Shown: positions 30,561 through 42,183 of the stretch, one piece after another
Layout of the letters: each line of letters opens with the position of its first letter
Position numbering within the stretch: position 1 is the stretch's first letter
NCBI GenBank assembly: GCA_963989245.1
Contig: OZ022341.1
Coordinates: forward strand, 63,145,083 to 63,209,082
Direction of reading: 5' to 3'
Source of the DNA: Nansenia antarctica
Lineage: Eukaryota; Chordata; Actinopteri; Argentiniformes; Microstomatidae
Length of the DNA stretch: 64,000 nucleotides
Program-made: the position numbers and the translations under genes
The notes under the pieces: generated by a model
Database searches by the model: none
What the model saw: the letters and a program-made list of their open reading frames with translations, nothing else
What the model was told of the DNA's origin: nothing

Positions 30561-33500
30561 CAAATTGTTTTGGCTCACAGAGCCTTACCTGTTGTAAAAC
30601 TGCTGGGTTAAGCAGCTTGGTGGAGCCGTAGTCAGACCAGGTGCTCAGGTGCCTGTCCGTCACTCTGATTACGGTGTTTTCCAGTGTATGAGCGCTGTTT
30701 CACCATCTGCTGTCTGCGACCCAGATCGCTAAACAACTGAACTATAATTCGCCCTGCCCGGCTGTTGCTGTAGCCTATCTACTGTGGAACTACGGTGCTG
30801 CGTGTTTGGACTTTCCTAGCCCAGTGCGACCCTCGTGGATGTCGGCGTGCTACCTTCAGTCACTCAGCCCATTCCCCTGACTGCAAGTTACCTGCCGCGG
30901 TGACTCTACTACCGGCATCACTCCTGCTCTGGGCCCTGCTTCCACTGTCGCTGTGATGCTGCCTCGGTAGGCTACACTACGCTGGAATCTCCGAATTGAC
31001 TTTTATCCACAGAGTCTTTTATCTCTGAATTGACTTTTTTCCTCATAGTACAAGTGATTAGAATACAGGTGGTGTTGATCTCTGTTTTACTTGACTTTTA
31101 TCCACACAGACTTTTATCCTTGAATTGACTTTTATCAAATTAAGTGATTCCCCCTTCTCTGACTCCCACCCCCACCTGTTCCCACCCCTCCCTCCCTCCC
31201 TCCCTCCCTCCCGGGTGCACACACGCATTACTCTATGTGCGCGCGTGCATGCCCAGGTGCACGCACGCTCCCACACAGCCCCCCTCTTCTCTCTCTCTGC
31301 CCTCACTCCCTTTTAGTATTGGATTATTTTGTTCCCCATGGCTCTTCGAGTATCTCCTCTGTTACACAGTCCGACACCGTAGACAAAAACTCATTTTCTC
31401 GTGCTCTGATTTTACTGCTCTTATTTGTGTCTGGTAATGTCAATGTAAACCCAGGCCCCACGTCCCCCTCCGATGGTCTACATCACCTTACCACCCCAAC
31501 GGATCTAGCAACTAGACATGGTCTGGGATTTCTACATCTTAATGCAAGAAGCCTTGTGCGCAAGCTTGACTTACTAAAGTCCTGGTTTATAATGGCTAAA
31601 CCAGACATTGTCGTAATTTCCGAGACTTGGCTGAAGCCCTCATTAACTAATGACGTTCTGCATGTGGGTGGTTTTAACATATTTCGTTGTGACCGTACAG
31701 GACATGCTGGTGGCATCGCGATCTATGTTTCAAACAAGTTCAACGTGTCCATCTTGAACTGCATGTCTATTCCGGGACAGTTTGAACTCCTATCTCTCCA
31801 ATTAACGATTGCCAATGCCCCATTAACCATCGTCGGTTGTTACAGACCTCCCTCTGCTACTGCCGATTCAGTGTCCAGACTTACTGAAGTTCTGTCTGGC
31901 CTGACGAATTCAGAGCTGGTCTTGCTTGGAGATCTTAATTTGGATTGGCTTTCGGACAAGTCCGAAGCCCTAAAGGTAGCCTGCAACTCCTTGAGCTTAG
32001 TCCAACTTATTGATAGCCCAACAAGATGCAACTCCTCCAAGCCGAACCGTGATACTCTGCTGGATGTCATTCTCACCAACGCACCACACAAATTTACTGC
32101 TATTGGTGTATTTGCAAATATAAGTGATCACTGCGTCATTGGCTGTGTTAGAGACACACGACTCCCAAAGGCCAAGGGCTTATCTGTACTCAGACGAAGT
32201 TTTAGAAACTTCTCAGAGCAGGCCTTCCTAAACGACCTGGCTGCACTGAACTTGGACAGAATTACTCTTATCCCGTCTGTAGATGAGGCTGTCTCCTTCT
32301 TGTTGCAACAGTTTCTGTCTGTGGCGAACAAGCATGCTCCCTTTAAAACCTTTAGAATCAAGAATAGAGACAACCCCTGGTTCACATCTGATATCGCTGA
32401 CCTACTTCACGCCAGAGATCTGCAATGGGCTAAAGCCAGAAAGGCTAAATCCAATCTGGAATGGCAGTCCTTTAGATTCTTGAGGAACCGGTGCACCTCT
32501 GCTATCCGGACGGCTAAATCAACATATTACCTTACCCTGACAAATGACTGTGCTTCTGATCATTCTAAATTCTGGAAAACCATCAAGGTCTTACAGAACC
32601 AAAAGGTCTCGGACTTCCCTGAATAATTGATTGTTGGTGATATCCCTATTACAGATAAACAAGATTTACTAAATGCCTTCAACAGTCACTTTGAAAGGGC
32701 AGGTCATATATTTGACCAGCAATCCTCAGTACCCTCTGCTGACTCCTCTGAGGGTCTAAACCCAGCGGATTTGCCCCCTTTCACTGTTCCCTTATTCAAC
32801 TTCACACCCTTCCAATTCTCGGATGTCCTTAAAGCGCTCTCATCTATTGACCCTAAAAAGGCCCCTGGGCCTGATGGATTGGATCCTCTTCTACTAAGGG
32901 CAGGTGCCTCTATCATCGCAAAGGCTATTACCTACATCTTTAACCTTTCCCTGGATCTTAATCAAGTTCCATCAATCTGGAAAGAAGCCTTTGTCACACC
33001 GCTCTTCAAATCTGGTACACGAACAGATCTTGACAACTACAGACCTATATCTAATCTGTCTGTACTCTCGAAGATCCTGGAATCCTTGACTGCTGCCCAA
33101 GTTAAATTACATCTAGACTCTCATAACATTCTCAATGAGATGCAGTCAGGATTTCGCTCTGGGCACAGTACTATTTCTGCCACGCTTAAGGTCTTTGATG
33201 ACATCAAGGAGGCGCTTGGTAGAAAAATGTCCTGTGAGTCCTTGTTTATTGACCTTTCTAAAGCGTTCGATACTGTGGACCATCCTCTGCTACTTGGATC
33301 CTTGTCGAGGGCCGGCCTTGGATCCAATGCTATTGGGTGGTTCCAGAGTTATCTATCCCAGAGAACCCAGAAGGTTAAATATGGACATTTCTTGTCGGAC
33401 CCCATCTTCATCACAAAAGGTGTTCCCCAAGGCTCTGTCCTGGGACCCTTACTTTTCTTGCTGTATATTAACAACATCTGTGACAACTTCAGCTTCTGCA

Positions 33501-34566
33501 AATACCATCTATATGCAGATGATACCGTTATCTATTCTTGCGCTGCCTCTGCTGAGGAAGCCCTCTCCAACTTGCAGGCAGACTTCAATGTCCTTCAACA
33601 TGCTTTGTTTGGACTTAAACTCTGCCTCAACTCCTCAAAGACAAAGGCAATGTCTTTCACCTCCGGGAGGAAAAAGGCCAGTGCCTTTTGTTCTCCAGTC
33701 ACTACACTGGATGGCATCGCTATACAGCCCGTCGACCACTACAAATACTTAGGCATTTGGCTTGACTCTCACCTCAACTTCAAACATCATGTTGATCTTC
33801 TCGCCATAAAGCTTAAGCGTACAGTGGGCTTCCTGTATAGATTTAAATCTTGCTTTTCCTTGGCTTCCAGAAAACGTCTTGTCTCCGCCCTTTTCCTTTC
33901 ACAACTGGATTATGGTGACACAGTATATAGGTTTGCTTCTCTGTCCACTTTATCCAAGCTAGACCCCCTGTATCATTCGGTTCTAAGATACATCACCAAT
34001 AGTGCCTTCAGGACCCACCACTGTACACTGTATAGTCTGGTTGGATGGCCATCTCTTTCTGTCAGAAGGCTCCAACACTGGTACACTCTTGTGTTTAAAA
34101 TCATCTCTGGCTTCTTACCGAATTATCTGCGGCTGAAGTTCATCCCTATACCGAGTGGCTCGGGTCTCAGGTCTCGTAGATGGCTACAATACAAGGTGCC
34201 ACTTATCATGAACAATGTTGGAAGGGCAAGCTTGTCTTATTATGGCCCTTGGTCTTGGAATGACCTACAGACTACTTTTAAATTAGAGGCCCTTATTTCC
34301 ATAAGTATCTTCAAACGTAGATTAAAGGATGTGGTCACCGCTCGATGTACCTGCTTTGGTTAGACTTCTCAATGTTTTAATCACCTTGTAAATACCCCTA
34401 CCATTGTTTGTCTATAGTATTGTTGCCACTGTCTTATGTCCTGTCTTGTTATTTGAACAGTTTTTTAAGCTACTATTTTGACCCTGTCTTGGCCAGGTCT
34501 CTCTTGTAAAATAGGTTTTAACCTCAATGTGACTTCCTGGTAAAATAAAGGTAAAATAAAAAAAAT
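30561..34566 (+). mobile_element. Rex1/CR1-like LINE, near full length
   Basis: 5' UTR with repeated gacttttatcc phrases (30.98-31.13 kb) and a (CCCT)n run at 31190-31210, one long ORF 31235-34363, and a 3' end with acttcctggtaaaataaagg then an A-rich tail at 34557-34565. No TSD determined; the 5' limit is approximate. The tail and protein type match the jockey-superfamily Rex1/CR1/L2 cluster. Confidence 0.8.
31235..34363 (+). CDS. LINE ORF2 (endonuclease-RT) with single in-frame stop
   Basis: 1,042 codons in one frame, interrupted only by TAA at 32624-32626 (after QKVSDFPE). APE endonuclease: GNVNVNPGP, FLHLNARSLVRKL, VVISETWLKPSLT, LGDLNLDWL, ISDHCVI. RT: KAPGPDGLDPLLL, LDNYRPISNLSVLSKILESL, FIDLSKAFDTVDHPLL, KGVPQGSVLGPLLFLLYIN and catalytic YHLYADDTVIYS. 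C-terminus WSWNDLQTTFKLEALISI then FKRRLKDVV. The start Met is not certain, since the region before GNVNVNPGP is low-complexity. One nonsense change from an open ORF, so a recent copy. Confidence 0.88.
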
Positions 34567-34659
34567 AACAACATGAAGTCTACAAGATAATTAATTATTA
34601 GGGTTAGGTCCGTCAACACCCGTCCGTGTTAAACGACTAAACGCAACAATCAATCAAAT

Positions 34660-35673
34660 TAACTGAACAACTGCTCATCTTCTCCGCTGCCTGTCAGGGC
34701 GTGGAACCGGCGACGGTGTCCCCCCGGGCTTAGATCCAGCCGGCCCCGAATCGCCCTAACCACAATCCCGTAGTCTGTAGGGGGCAGCAGCTGGTAAGTC
34801 CTCTCATTGGCCATTGGCGCCCGCCCGCTCGCCCTCGCCACCCCCTCGAAGGTGGTGAGGAACTTCCGAGTCGTCCTGGCCCGTCATCTTCTGCAAACTG
34901 GTTTGGGAGCCGCCACCTGCCACGCGCAGCGAGGAGCTCCTGGTGTAGAACTCCCGGTGTAGAACTCCTGGTGTAGAGCTCTGTCCTCTGCTTTCACCCT
35001 ACGTCCAGCAGGGCCTCGTTCTGCACACGCTGCAGGCCGCCCTGCTGCTTCCGGAGCCGTGCCAAGTGGGCCAGGATGTGGCCGAGCGGGGACGTCTCCA
35101 TGCCCGCGCCCCTCAACGCTCTCGCCGGGTCCTTGCCCCCCGTCAACGTCAACGGACGGTCAAGGACTCTGTGCCCCTCGATTGGCGCCACTGAACTGAA
35201 AGGTCCTCTTGCACAGAGGGAGTCGTCGGCACAACACGGAACGAGGGTTTGGGACACAGCCCCGTTTATTTCAAACACCTCTAACTTCTAAGCAAAACCT
35301 CAGTCGCACCACTTGGGTTGCGCTGGCATAATCGTCCGAACAAATTATTATAATAATGGTCGTCGCTCGGCAGTGTCTCTGGCTTCCACAGTTGGTCACT
35401 AGTGATGTGTCGACGCTTCGTAGCGTGTGTTGCACATTTATTCAATTCAAAGCTTGAATTTGAAGCTTCATCTCGCCATCACTACTGATCACCGCTCTCC
35501 TACTATCTCGCTTCTCCAGACATCGCCCCCGGCTCACTGCTCTCCAGAGGGAAACAAACACACGGCTTAAAAGCCAACTGATGAGGACCCAATCAGGTCC
35601 CCGTGCACACTCCACACTCCACCAACAGTCCCGCAGCGCCCTCTGCAGGCCGAGTGCGGCATTGCTCCCCACA
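34660..35673 (-). mobile_element. Gypsy 5' end: LTR, primer site and gag start
   Basis: Minus strand: a putative LTR of about 480 bp (35673-35192, starting TGTGGGGAGCAATG, with an aataaa signal in gaaataaacgg), then TGGCGCCAATCGAGG as primer site (35190-35176), then METSPLGHILAHLARLRKQQ as gag start at about 35105. A frameshifted continuation reads FLTTFEGVARASGRAP, TYQLLPPTDYGIVVRAIRG and LDLSPGGHRRRFHALTG, the SCAN-like gag helical block of fish Gypsy elements. Pol and the second LTR are absent. Old copy. Confidence 0.65.
35399..35485. repeat. Short palindromic insertion in the LTR
   Basis: agtgatgtgtcgacgcttcg is mirrored by gaagcttcatctcgccatcact. About 87 bp with 7-bp perfect outer arms and imperfect inner arms, MITE-like. 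It also supplies aattcaaagcttgaattt-type inner palindromes. No clear TSD. Confidence 0.45.
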
Positions 35674-37112
35674 CCCGTCTTCAACTGTCCAGTTTTGGTG
35701 AGATTGCTAGTGTAACCCGGCCAACTGGGGGCTTAAAATTACAAGGTGTGACAACGCCACCTTAGGACGTTCACCTAAAGACTCTAGGGGCCGGTTTCGG
35801 AGACGGGGCTTAAATTAAGACAGGAGTAGGCCTAAGTCAGACTAGTTAATCCTGGCTATTTAAGTGGCTTGCATGGACATGGCTTAAATTTGGCTTAGTT
35901 AGTCTGAGACTATGGAGTCCTGGAGTAAGCGTAATGAGAACACCTAGTTCAAGCCTCATTAGACTAAGTGGGAGCACAGGCTGTTGGTCCAATTGTGCTC
36001 ATGAAAACCCGAAATGGAGTATAAAACACCATTGTTGCAGTGAATTTTGAGACAAGACAATGGCAGAGGCAAAGAGAATTCGCTCCAAAAATTATAGTGA
36101 GCATAAAAAAACACTACTAAAACAAATTGTATCAAACCATCCAGTCATTGAAAGCAAAATCCATACTGCTGCTATTGAACAGAAGAAAAGAAGTGCTTGG
36201 ACTGCAATTGGCAATGAATTCAATGCAAATTAAGATGTCACCACAAGAACAGTACAACAACTGCAGGTGAGTTAATCTTCATTATTAGGCACAAAAATAT
36301 GTGTTTGTTTCCTGTTGCCTATACCCTGCTTATTTATGCCCTACCCAAATTACTTCATGACATTTATGTCAAGTTCAATCTGTTTCTCTCATATCTGGCT
36401 CTCATATACTGTAACAATACTCCTGCTGCTTGTAGCATTCACATTGAATGAATATCCTGTTTTAAAACGATAGTAACCTATTTTAAAATTATATATTCAT
36501 ATTTTCATATGTTCATATTCCGGAATATGGCATTCCGATACAAGAACATTTGTGGTGTTTTCATATTACATCACAGAGCCAAAATGATATGACTATTTTA
36601 AAGAGAAGAGCTAGGGCTTTTAAATGGTATCAATATTTATTTTATTATTTGAGAATAACTATCCTTTATCCAACAGATTTCACACAGCAATCTTTACAAA
36701 AATCTTCTCCGGCTGCCATACTCCATCAGAAAACTGCATTTTAAACCATTTTACTTACAAGCTTGAAGGAAAGTTAGAGGGTATGAGGCATGCACAATTC
36801 TGTTGGCAATTCAGAATAGAAGACAGGTTAGAAATATCTTATATTGTTCAAGAGTAATGACCATTCTAGTGATTAGTGACATGGAGGAAAAAGAAAATCG
36901 GAATTGGGTTTTATAGGTTTTTAGTCAAGAATAAAAGTATTTTGTAATGTTTTGGCTGTAAAAATGTCAGATAATGTCCTGTGAGTAAATGCCTTTGCTC
37001 CTTTTGTCAGGATTACTTCAGCTTTCAATATCTGACATTACTGAAATGTTTTGAGGGAAGAAAAACACAAAAACGGAATTGATTTTAGAGGGTTTTTAGT
37101 TAAATTAAATTG

Positions 37113-37330
37113 ACTATATACAAATAATTAAGAACAGACTATATACAAATAATTAAGAACAGACTATATACAAATGATTTAGAACAGACTATATACAAAT
37201 AATTAAGAACAGACTATATACAAATAATTTAGAACAGACTATATACAAATAATTAAGAACAGACTATATACAAATGATTTAGAACAGACTATTATACAAA
37301 TAATTAAGAACAGACTATATACACAAGCTA
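37113..37330. repeat. 25-bp satellite
   Basis: About nine units of tatatacaaataattaagaa plus cagac, with tgattt/aattaa alternation between units. Confidence 0.9.
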
Positions 37331-37720
37331 TGCCTCACAAGCAAGATCCAGGTGTTAGTCAACAAATGCCTGCGGTACATCCTCAAGCTGTGGTGGCCCA
37401 TCAGAATCACAAATGAAGAGCTGTGGAGAATAACAAACCAGGACAGCATAGCTACCACCATCAAAAGGAGAAAGTGGAGCAGGATAGGGCACACCCTTAG
37501 GAAGGACTCCAACAACATCACTAGACAGGCCTTGGACTACAACCCGCAAGGGAAGAGGAAAGCTGGAAGGCCGAAAAACACCTGGAGACGTTCCACACTC
37601 CAAGACCTGAAGAACATCGGGGTGAGCTGGCAAGAAACAAAGGCCCAGGCCTAAAAGAGAGTGAGATGGAGAGCTCTGGTGGACGCCCTATGCCCCTCAA
37701 CGGGGTGAAGAGGACTAACT
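37331..37720 (+). pseudogene. LINE RT C-terminus
   Basis: Reads IQVLVNKCLRYILKLWWPIR, then WSRIGHTLRKDSNNITRQAL, and KRKAGRPKNTWRRST. The WRxIGHTLRK...NITRQAL.wNPQGKRKxGRPxxTWRR block ends the ORF2 of a widespread non-LTR family; I cannot fix the clade. It ends in (acta)n at 37716. 5'-truncated. Confidence 0.65.
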
Positions 37721-37751
37721 AACTAACTATATACAGACAGGCCTACTGTAC

Positions 37752-39245
37752 TCAGTCGTGGTACAGAATGAAACAGTTCCTGTCGAGTTGAAGGCAGAGG
37801 CCCACACCATACTCTCTACATCTCCAAGGAGTGTTTCTTTTGCACAGAGTGCACCTCTTTCTCCCCAGGGTGGCTCTCACGGTCTTGCCCTTCCCCTGAC
37901 CGTCGCTCACAGGGACAGGGAAATGGCCCTGGCTGGGGATCCTCTTCGTCCTGCCATGCAGTGGCACTCCCAGGAGCTGGGCAGTCAGCTGCTCCTGGAA
38001 GTCCTGGCGTGTCATGTGTCCCTGAAACAAAATCAGAATCAGATTTACTCTTGCCGGGGGTTTTCACACATACATGTAATTTGCTTTGGAATGTTGGTGC
38101 ATAACAATAAGTAGACAAGCATACAAAAGGTGCAAGGACAAGACAGGACAGTGCAAAATACAGAAGAGTACAATTACATACCTCCTGCTTGCTTTTACAT
38201 AGCTCCTTGTGGACTATGTAGCTGTTTGTCATACTCATGTCCACAAAGTGCTGGAACACAGTAATAGGCCACCGCCTGGTTTTGCGGTGGACAGAGTTTG
38301 TCCCCAGCATCTGGTCAGATGTATCAACACCCCCCATGTACTTATTATACTCCCCAACAGCTGTGGGCCTGGGGATGGGGACCCTCTCATTTTGTCCATC
38401 AGCTAGATAGATAGGAGAGAAAAGGAGGGTGCACATTGTCACAATGGTAATTCAATGTGTTTTGCTCCTGTCATTTATTCATCAACTGACAAAAGGTTAC
38501 ATTACAGCATTATGTCAATACCTGTCTTCTGCCAGCGCAGTACCGTCTCGCCAGTGTAGACTGGATGGACATTGGTGCACATGGACACCTCTCTCGTGTC
38601 CATCCACTTTACAAAGAGCAGGTTACCATCCCTGATCCACCGGATGGTTCCTCGTGGTGACCTTTGAGGTGTTTCAAACAAAAAGTGCATTACAAATAAA
38701 ATCAAATGTATTATTACTATTATTATTCTGTCTAGATAGTATTATTACTGTTATTACCTTTTACACACAGCATTCTCCTGAGAGGATGGAGTGCCAACTC
38801 TACCCTGCCGGTAGGTTCCACATGCCCCAAATCCCTGCTGGCCGAGGTGTCTGAAGAGGGCTGGGCTGGTGTAGTAGTTATCACAATATATGTGATAACC
38901 AGAGCCCAGGAAGTTCTTGTTCACCAGGTCAGCCACAACATCAAACGACAGACCCTTCCCAGTGGCAAACTTTCCCCTCTCCCCTCTCAATACTTCCATT
39001 CCTCCCCTCAGAAGGCATGCTAAAAGTAATGTAGATAATATAACATAAGATTATAGCTCGAGTCTCATTCATCCCGAAGGAAAATATTATGCGAGTTACC
39101 CAAAAAGTTAGGCTACAAATGTGTTAGGCTACAACAAACAAACAAACAAAAAAAACTCACTCTGACGAAATCACGTCCCCGTGTTCACTGTCGTCCTCTG
39201 ACTCCTGGATAAATCGAGATGGAGGTTTTGACACCCTCAATGATT
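37752..39245 (-). pseudogene. piggyBac transposase (PGBD-like), intron-bearing, middle deleted
   Basis: Minus-strand exons: about 39245-39155 (PPSRFIQESEDDSEHGDVIS, acidic N-terminus), 39000-38760 (LRGERGKFATGKGLSFDVVA, YHIYCDNYYTSPALF), about 38661-38521 (SPRGTIRWIRDGNLLFVKWM), about 38402-38183 (YNKYMGGVDTSDQMLGTNSV, RRWPITVFQHFVDM) and about 38022-37755 (GHMTRQDFQEQLTAQLL, KRCTLCKRNTPWRCREYGVG). The GVDxxDQ and YxDNYYTS motifs define DDE_Tnp_1_7, and the Cys-rich C-terminal finger is typical. About 200 residues between the acidic N-terminus and FATGKG, including the first catalytic Asp region, are missing. Inactive. Confidence 0.78.
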
Positions 39246-39248
39246 TCC

Positions 39249-39271
39249 GATTGATTGATTGATTGATTGAA
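39249..39271. repeat. (GATT)n microsatellite
   Basis: About five GATT repeats. Confidence 0.85.
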
Positions 39272-40120
39272 AACTTTATTAGAAGATTTGCAGAAGTAGG
39301 TACATGAAAGTACATATTACATACAAGGTCAACTAACAGGATAAAAACCCAAGAAAGCCACTGGCTTATTTCAATTGGGGTCCTTGATTCTCAATTCATC
39401 GTTACATGTAAGACAGACAAAACAAACTAGTACTATCTACAAGATAATACAGACAAATAACTATTACTATCTACAAGATAAAAATACATCCATCATGGGA
39501 AGAACAATACAACAAAACATAAGGTATGACATTTTTAATAATAATAATAATACTTGTTTACCCTCGAGAGATAGCAAAGACTATTTCATCGTTTCCAAAG
39601 CTTCAGAATAGGTTAGGGAACTATTTTTACGCTAGCAAACATTTTTGTAAACCTCCTCCATTTTGTAAAACTCCTCCTCCGCCTTCACTGTGCGTAAACG
39701 GACTCTGAGAATGTCGTCACGTCACATTTTACCGTAATACCCTATATGTTGGTTGAAGTGCAACATCTCAGCTTTCAGGGACAGTTGGAATTTTTTCGAT
39801 AGCACAAACCGTTTAGAAATTACGGTAATTACAATGTTGTGTGCGGATTTGTGCCGGCGGAGGTACATTTCGGCGCAGAAGGGTTGGGGCCATATGAATG
39901 TTAAACATGGTGGTAGAGTAAGATATGTTGCACAAAGGAAGATCCATACCTATGTGAGGGGGAAAGAAATATAAAATAAAATCATTTCTCCACCATGACC
40001 TAAATTATCAGGAGACACACTTATTTTTTATTATACCTTATCAGTACCAGTATTTCAGATTTCCCATATTACTATTTTTGTCACATCAAAAAAGAAAACT
40101 GATGAATGATATCTGCCTTC
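39272..40120. other. Harbinger intron remainder
   Basis: AT-rich, no coding region recognised; a short (taa)n run at 39536-39551. Confidence 0.4.
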
Positions 40121-40876
40121 ATAGGTTCTATGGAAGAACATTAAACTGGGATTAAAAAAAGAGAATGCAGCAAGCAGAAGAGAGCGATTTATTACAGGTG
40201 GTGGACCACCAATAAAGGACACATCTGATGAATTGGGTGACTTGCTGTCTGGTATAATAGAGCACCAGCAACCTCTGGATGGTATACCAGACAATGACCA
40301 TTTGGACAGTGAACATGGAGAACTGAGCACAAATGGTAAATATACCTCAGGAAGTAAATTGGTTACAGGACCATATTAGTTTATTTGAGTTTGTAACAGT
40401 GGTCTTTTTTTCCAGAGGAAACCAATCAAGAGCCAGTTCACAACGAGCCTGAACCCTCCACACCTGCTATGGCACCCCTGGGAGATGAAGCTGCTACCAT
40501 CCAACAGAGACCAAAAAAGATAACTATGCATGAAAAGTTAGCCAGAGAATTTCATGAGCATAAAATTGCATATTTAAAAGAAGAACATGAAATGAAAATG
40601 AGAATTCTAGAGGTTGAACTGGATATGAAATTGGGACAGAGGGCTATGCTCCAAAAAAGAATTCTGCATACCAGTAGCCATGGTGAATATGAAGAATTGT
40701 GAAAAATAAAAATAAATGTATTGTCATTTGGCATGTGAGTGTGAGTGAGTATTAATAATCACAAACTACATTTTAACCAGCCTTGGTTCACTCGTTTAAT
40801 TTTGCTTTACATTATTGTAATTTTGTACAGAAACAGTATGCAAGCAAAACTATAACATAATGAATACATTCCATAT

Positions 40877-41435
40877 TTAAATGCTGAAGTGCTGCACTGT
40901 GAAAGCAGCTCTGTGTGCAAGTCCTCGCTGGTCATTGGCTGCCTCTGCCATGGGCACATCTGCATCATCCTGATCTTCCATTGGCAGATCAGGACAGCCA
41001 TGCTGCTTCAGGTAGTTGTGCAGCACAGCTGTAGCAATGATCACTTTGCAGCATCTTCTTGGCTTGAAACGAAGCGTATTTCGTAAGCACTGGAATCGAC
41101 TTTTCCATACTCCAAACATACGCCCGACCATCCCTCTAGTACGGATATGAGCTCTGTTGTACCTTTGCTGCTCAGCTGTTGTGGGATTTAGATGTGGTGT
41201 GAATAAATAGTTACTCTGACCATATCCACTATCACCAAGTAGTAGTACACTATGTTGTCCTCTCTCAAATTGTGCACACAGTGAAGAGTTGAGAAAAATC
41301 CTTGAATCATGGGTTGCACCTTTCCAACGGGCAACAATGTTTGAAAACTCCAAATTAGGAGTGCATACACCCTGAACATTGATTGAAAACCAGTTCTTAC
41401 GATTCCTGTATTCCTCTGCATCAGGAGTTGATGGA
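40877..41435 (-). pseudogene. Harbinger DDE transposase (HARBI1-like), C-terminal part
   Basis: Minus strand: CPSTPDAEEYRNRKNWFSIN, GVCTPNLEFSNIVARWKGAT, HDSRIFLNSSL, LLLGDSGYGQSNYLFTPHLN, ARMFGVWKS-like GRMFGVWKSRFQCLR and CKVIIATAVLHNYLKQHGC. DDE_Tnp_4 with second Asp (GDSGY) and the HNYL ending. The N-terminal half with the first Asp was cut off by the Gypsy LTR at 41441. Partner gene: 36060-40702. Confidence 0.85.
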
Positions 41436-41440
41436 CACTT

Positions 41441-42171
41441 TGTTACGGACTGAATCAAGTGGTCAAATGTGGCAGTACCCCAGAACAGACAGACACAGAG
41501 ACTAGGGTAATAATAATAGTATTTATTAAAAGGGGCTAGGCAGAGAATGGTCGTAGGACAAGCGGGGGTCAGGCAGGGGGGAATAGTCGGCAGGTAAGCA
41601 GGGGTACTTAGGCAGGAGGGGGTAGTCGGCAGGCAGGCAGGGGCTTTAGGCAGGAGGGGGTAGTCGGCAGGCAGGCAGGGGCTTAGGCAGGAGGAGTAGT
41701 CGTTAGGCAGGCAGGGGCTTCGGCAGGAGGAGTAGTCGTTAGGCAAGCAGGGGCTTAGGCAGGAGGAGTAGTCGATAGGCAGGCCGGAGGGTAGGCAGGG
41801 CAGGTAGGCAGGCAGGAGTGGACTGGTGGAGGAGAGAAAACAAACAAACAAAATAAATAAAACGACTGGGAAAAATAAACAGGTAATTACGGATCTAGAG
41901 TTCACAGGAGACAAACGAGGGAGCGAGACGACTAACCACATAGGATCGGATTGATCAAGCGTCAGACGGCAGGTTGCGGGGGCTTTTATGCAGGTCTCTC
42001 CTCCTGAGATTGTAGACACCTGCTGGAGCCGGCGCAGCTGTCTCCGATTAAGCCTGATTGGTCTCACCGAGCGGTGCCGAGGTGGAAGCGAGTGGAGCCG
42101 ATTGAGCCTGATTGGTCTCACCGAGCGGTGCCGAGGTGGAAGCGAGTGGAGCCGAAGCGGGATCCACAACA
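41441..42171 (-). repeat. Chromoviral Gypsy 3' LTR
   Basis: 731 bp. Minus-strand reading starts TGTTGTGGATCCCGC and ends CAGTCCGTAACA. It is preceded by a purine tract (aggagggg at 42174-42183). Contains a 54-bp tandem duplication (about 42053-42160), a run of ggcag-rich repeats (41560-41830) and an aataaa signal near 41520. The matching 5' LTR is not in the window; the element is 5'-truncated near 46.09 kb. Confidence 0.78.
41560..41830. repeat. Gly/Ala-codon-rich minisatellite in the LTR
   Basis: Imperfect units of ggcaggcaggcaggggctta with ggcaggaggagtagtcg, about 35-40 bp each, some six to seven copies. It keeps an open minus-strand frame, but this is LTR DNA, not a gene. Confidence 0.75.
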
Positions 42172-42183
42172 GTACCCCCCTCC

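Larger units (their letters stand above)
36060..40702 (+). pseudogene. Harbinger Myb/SANT-like protein, three exons
   Basis: Exon 1 36060-36266 (MAEAKRIRSKNYSEHKKTLL, then SAWTAIGNEFNAN and DVTTRTVQQLQ; donor gtgagt). Exon 2 40125-40335 (LWKNIKLGLKKENAASRRER, FITGGGPPIKD; acceptor cataag-like, donor gtaaat). Exon 3 40416-40702 (LAREFHEHKIAYLKEEHEMK; acceptor tttccag). Phases agree. The Myb fold followed by TGGGPP and a basic/acidic coiled coil is the DNA-binding partner protein of Harbinger transposases, which carries the transposase to the nucleus and TIRs. One in-frame TAA at 36231-36233 interrupts the Myb fold; the rest is open. Confidence 0.75.
35787..41435. mobile_element. PIF/Harbinger element (left end, both genes), heavily invaded
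   Basis: The left end begins ggggccggtttcggagacgg, then ggcttaaatt, of the form seen at Harbinger TIRs. Two convergent genes follow: a Myb-like gene on plus (36060-40702) and a DDE transposase on minus (40877-41435). This two-gene layout is diagnostic. Inside the first intron lie a 25-bp satellite, a LINE fragment and a piggyBac. The right end and the transposase N-terminus are lost beyond the Gypsy insertion at 41441. Confidence 0.75.

Noticed and set aside
34994..35278. Whole open frame taken as one host protein
   Set aside because: Its first part lies in the LTR and primer site; only the stretch from METSPLGHIL on looks like gag.
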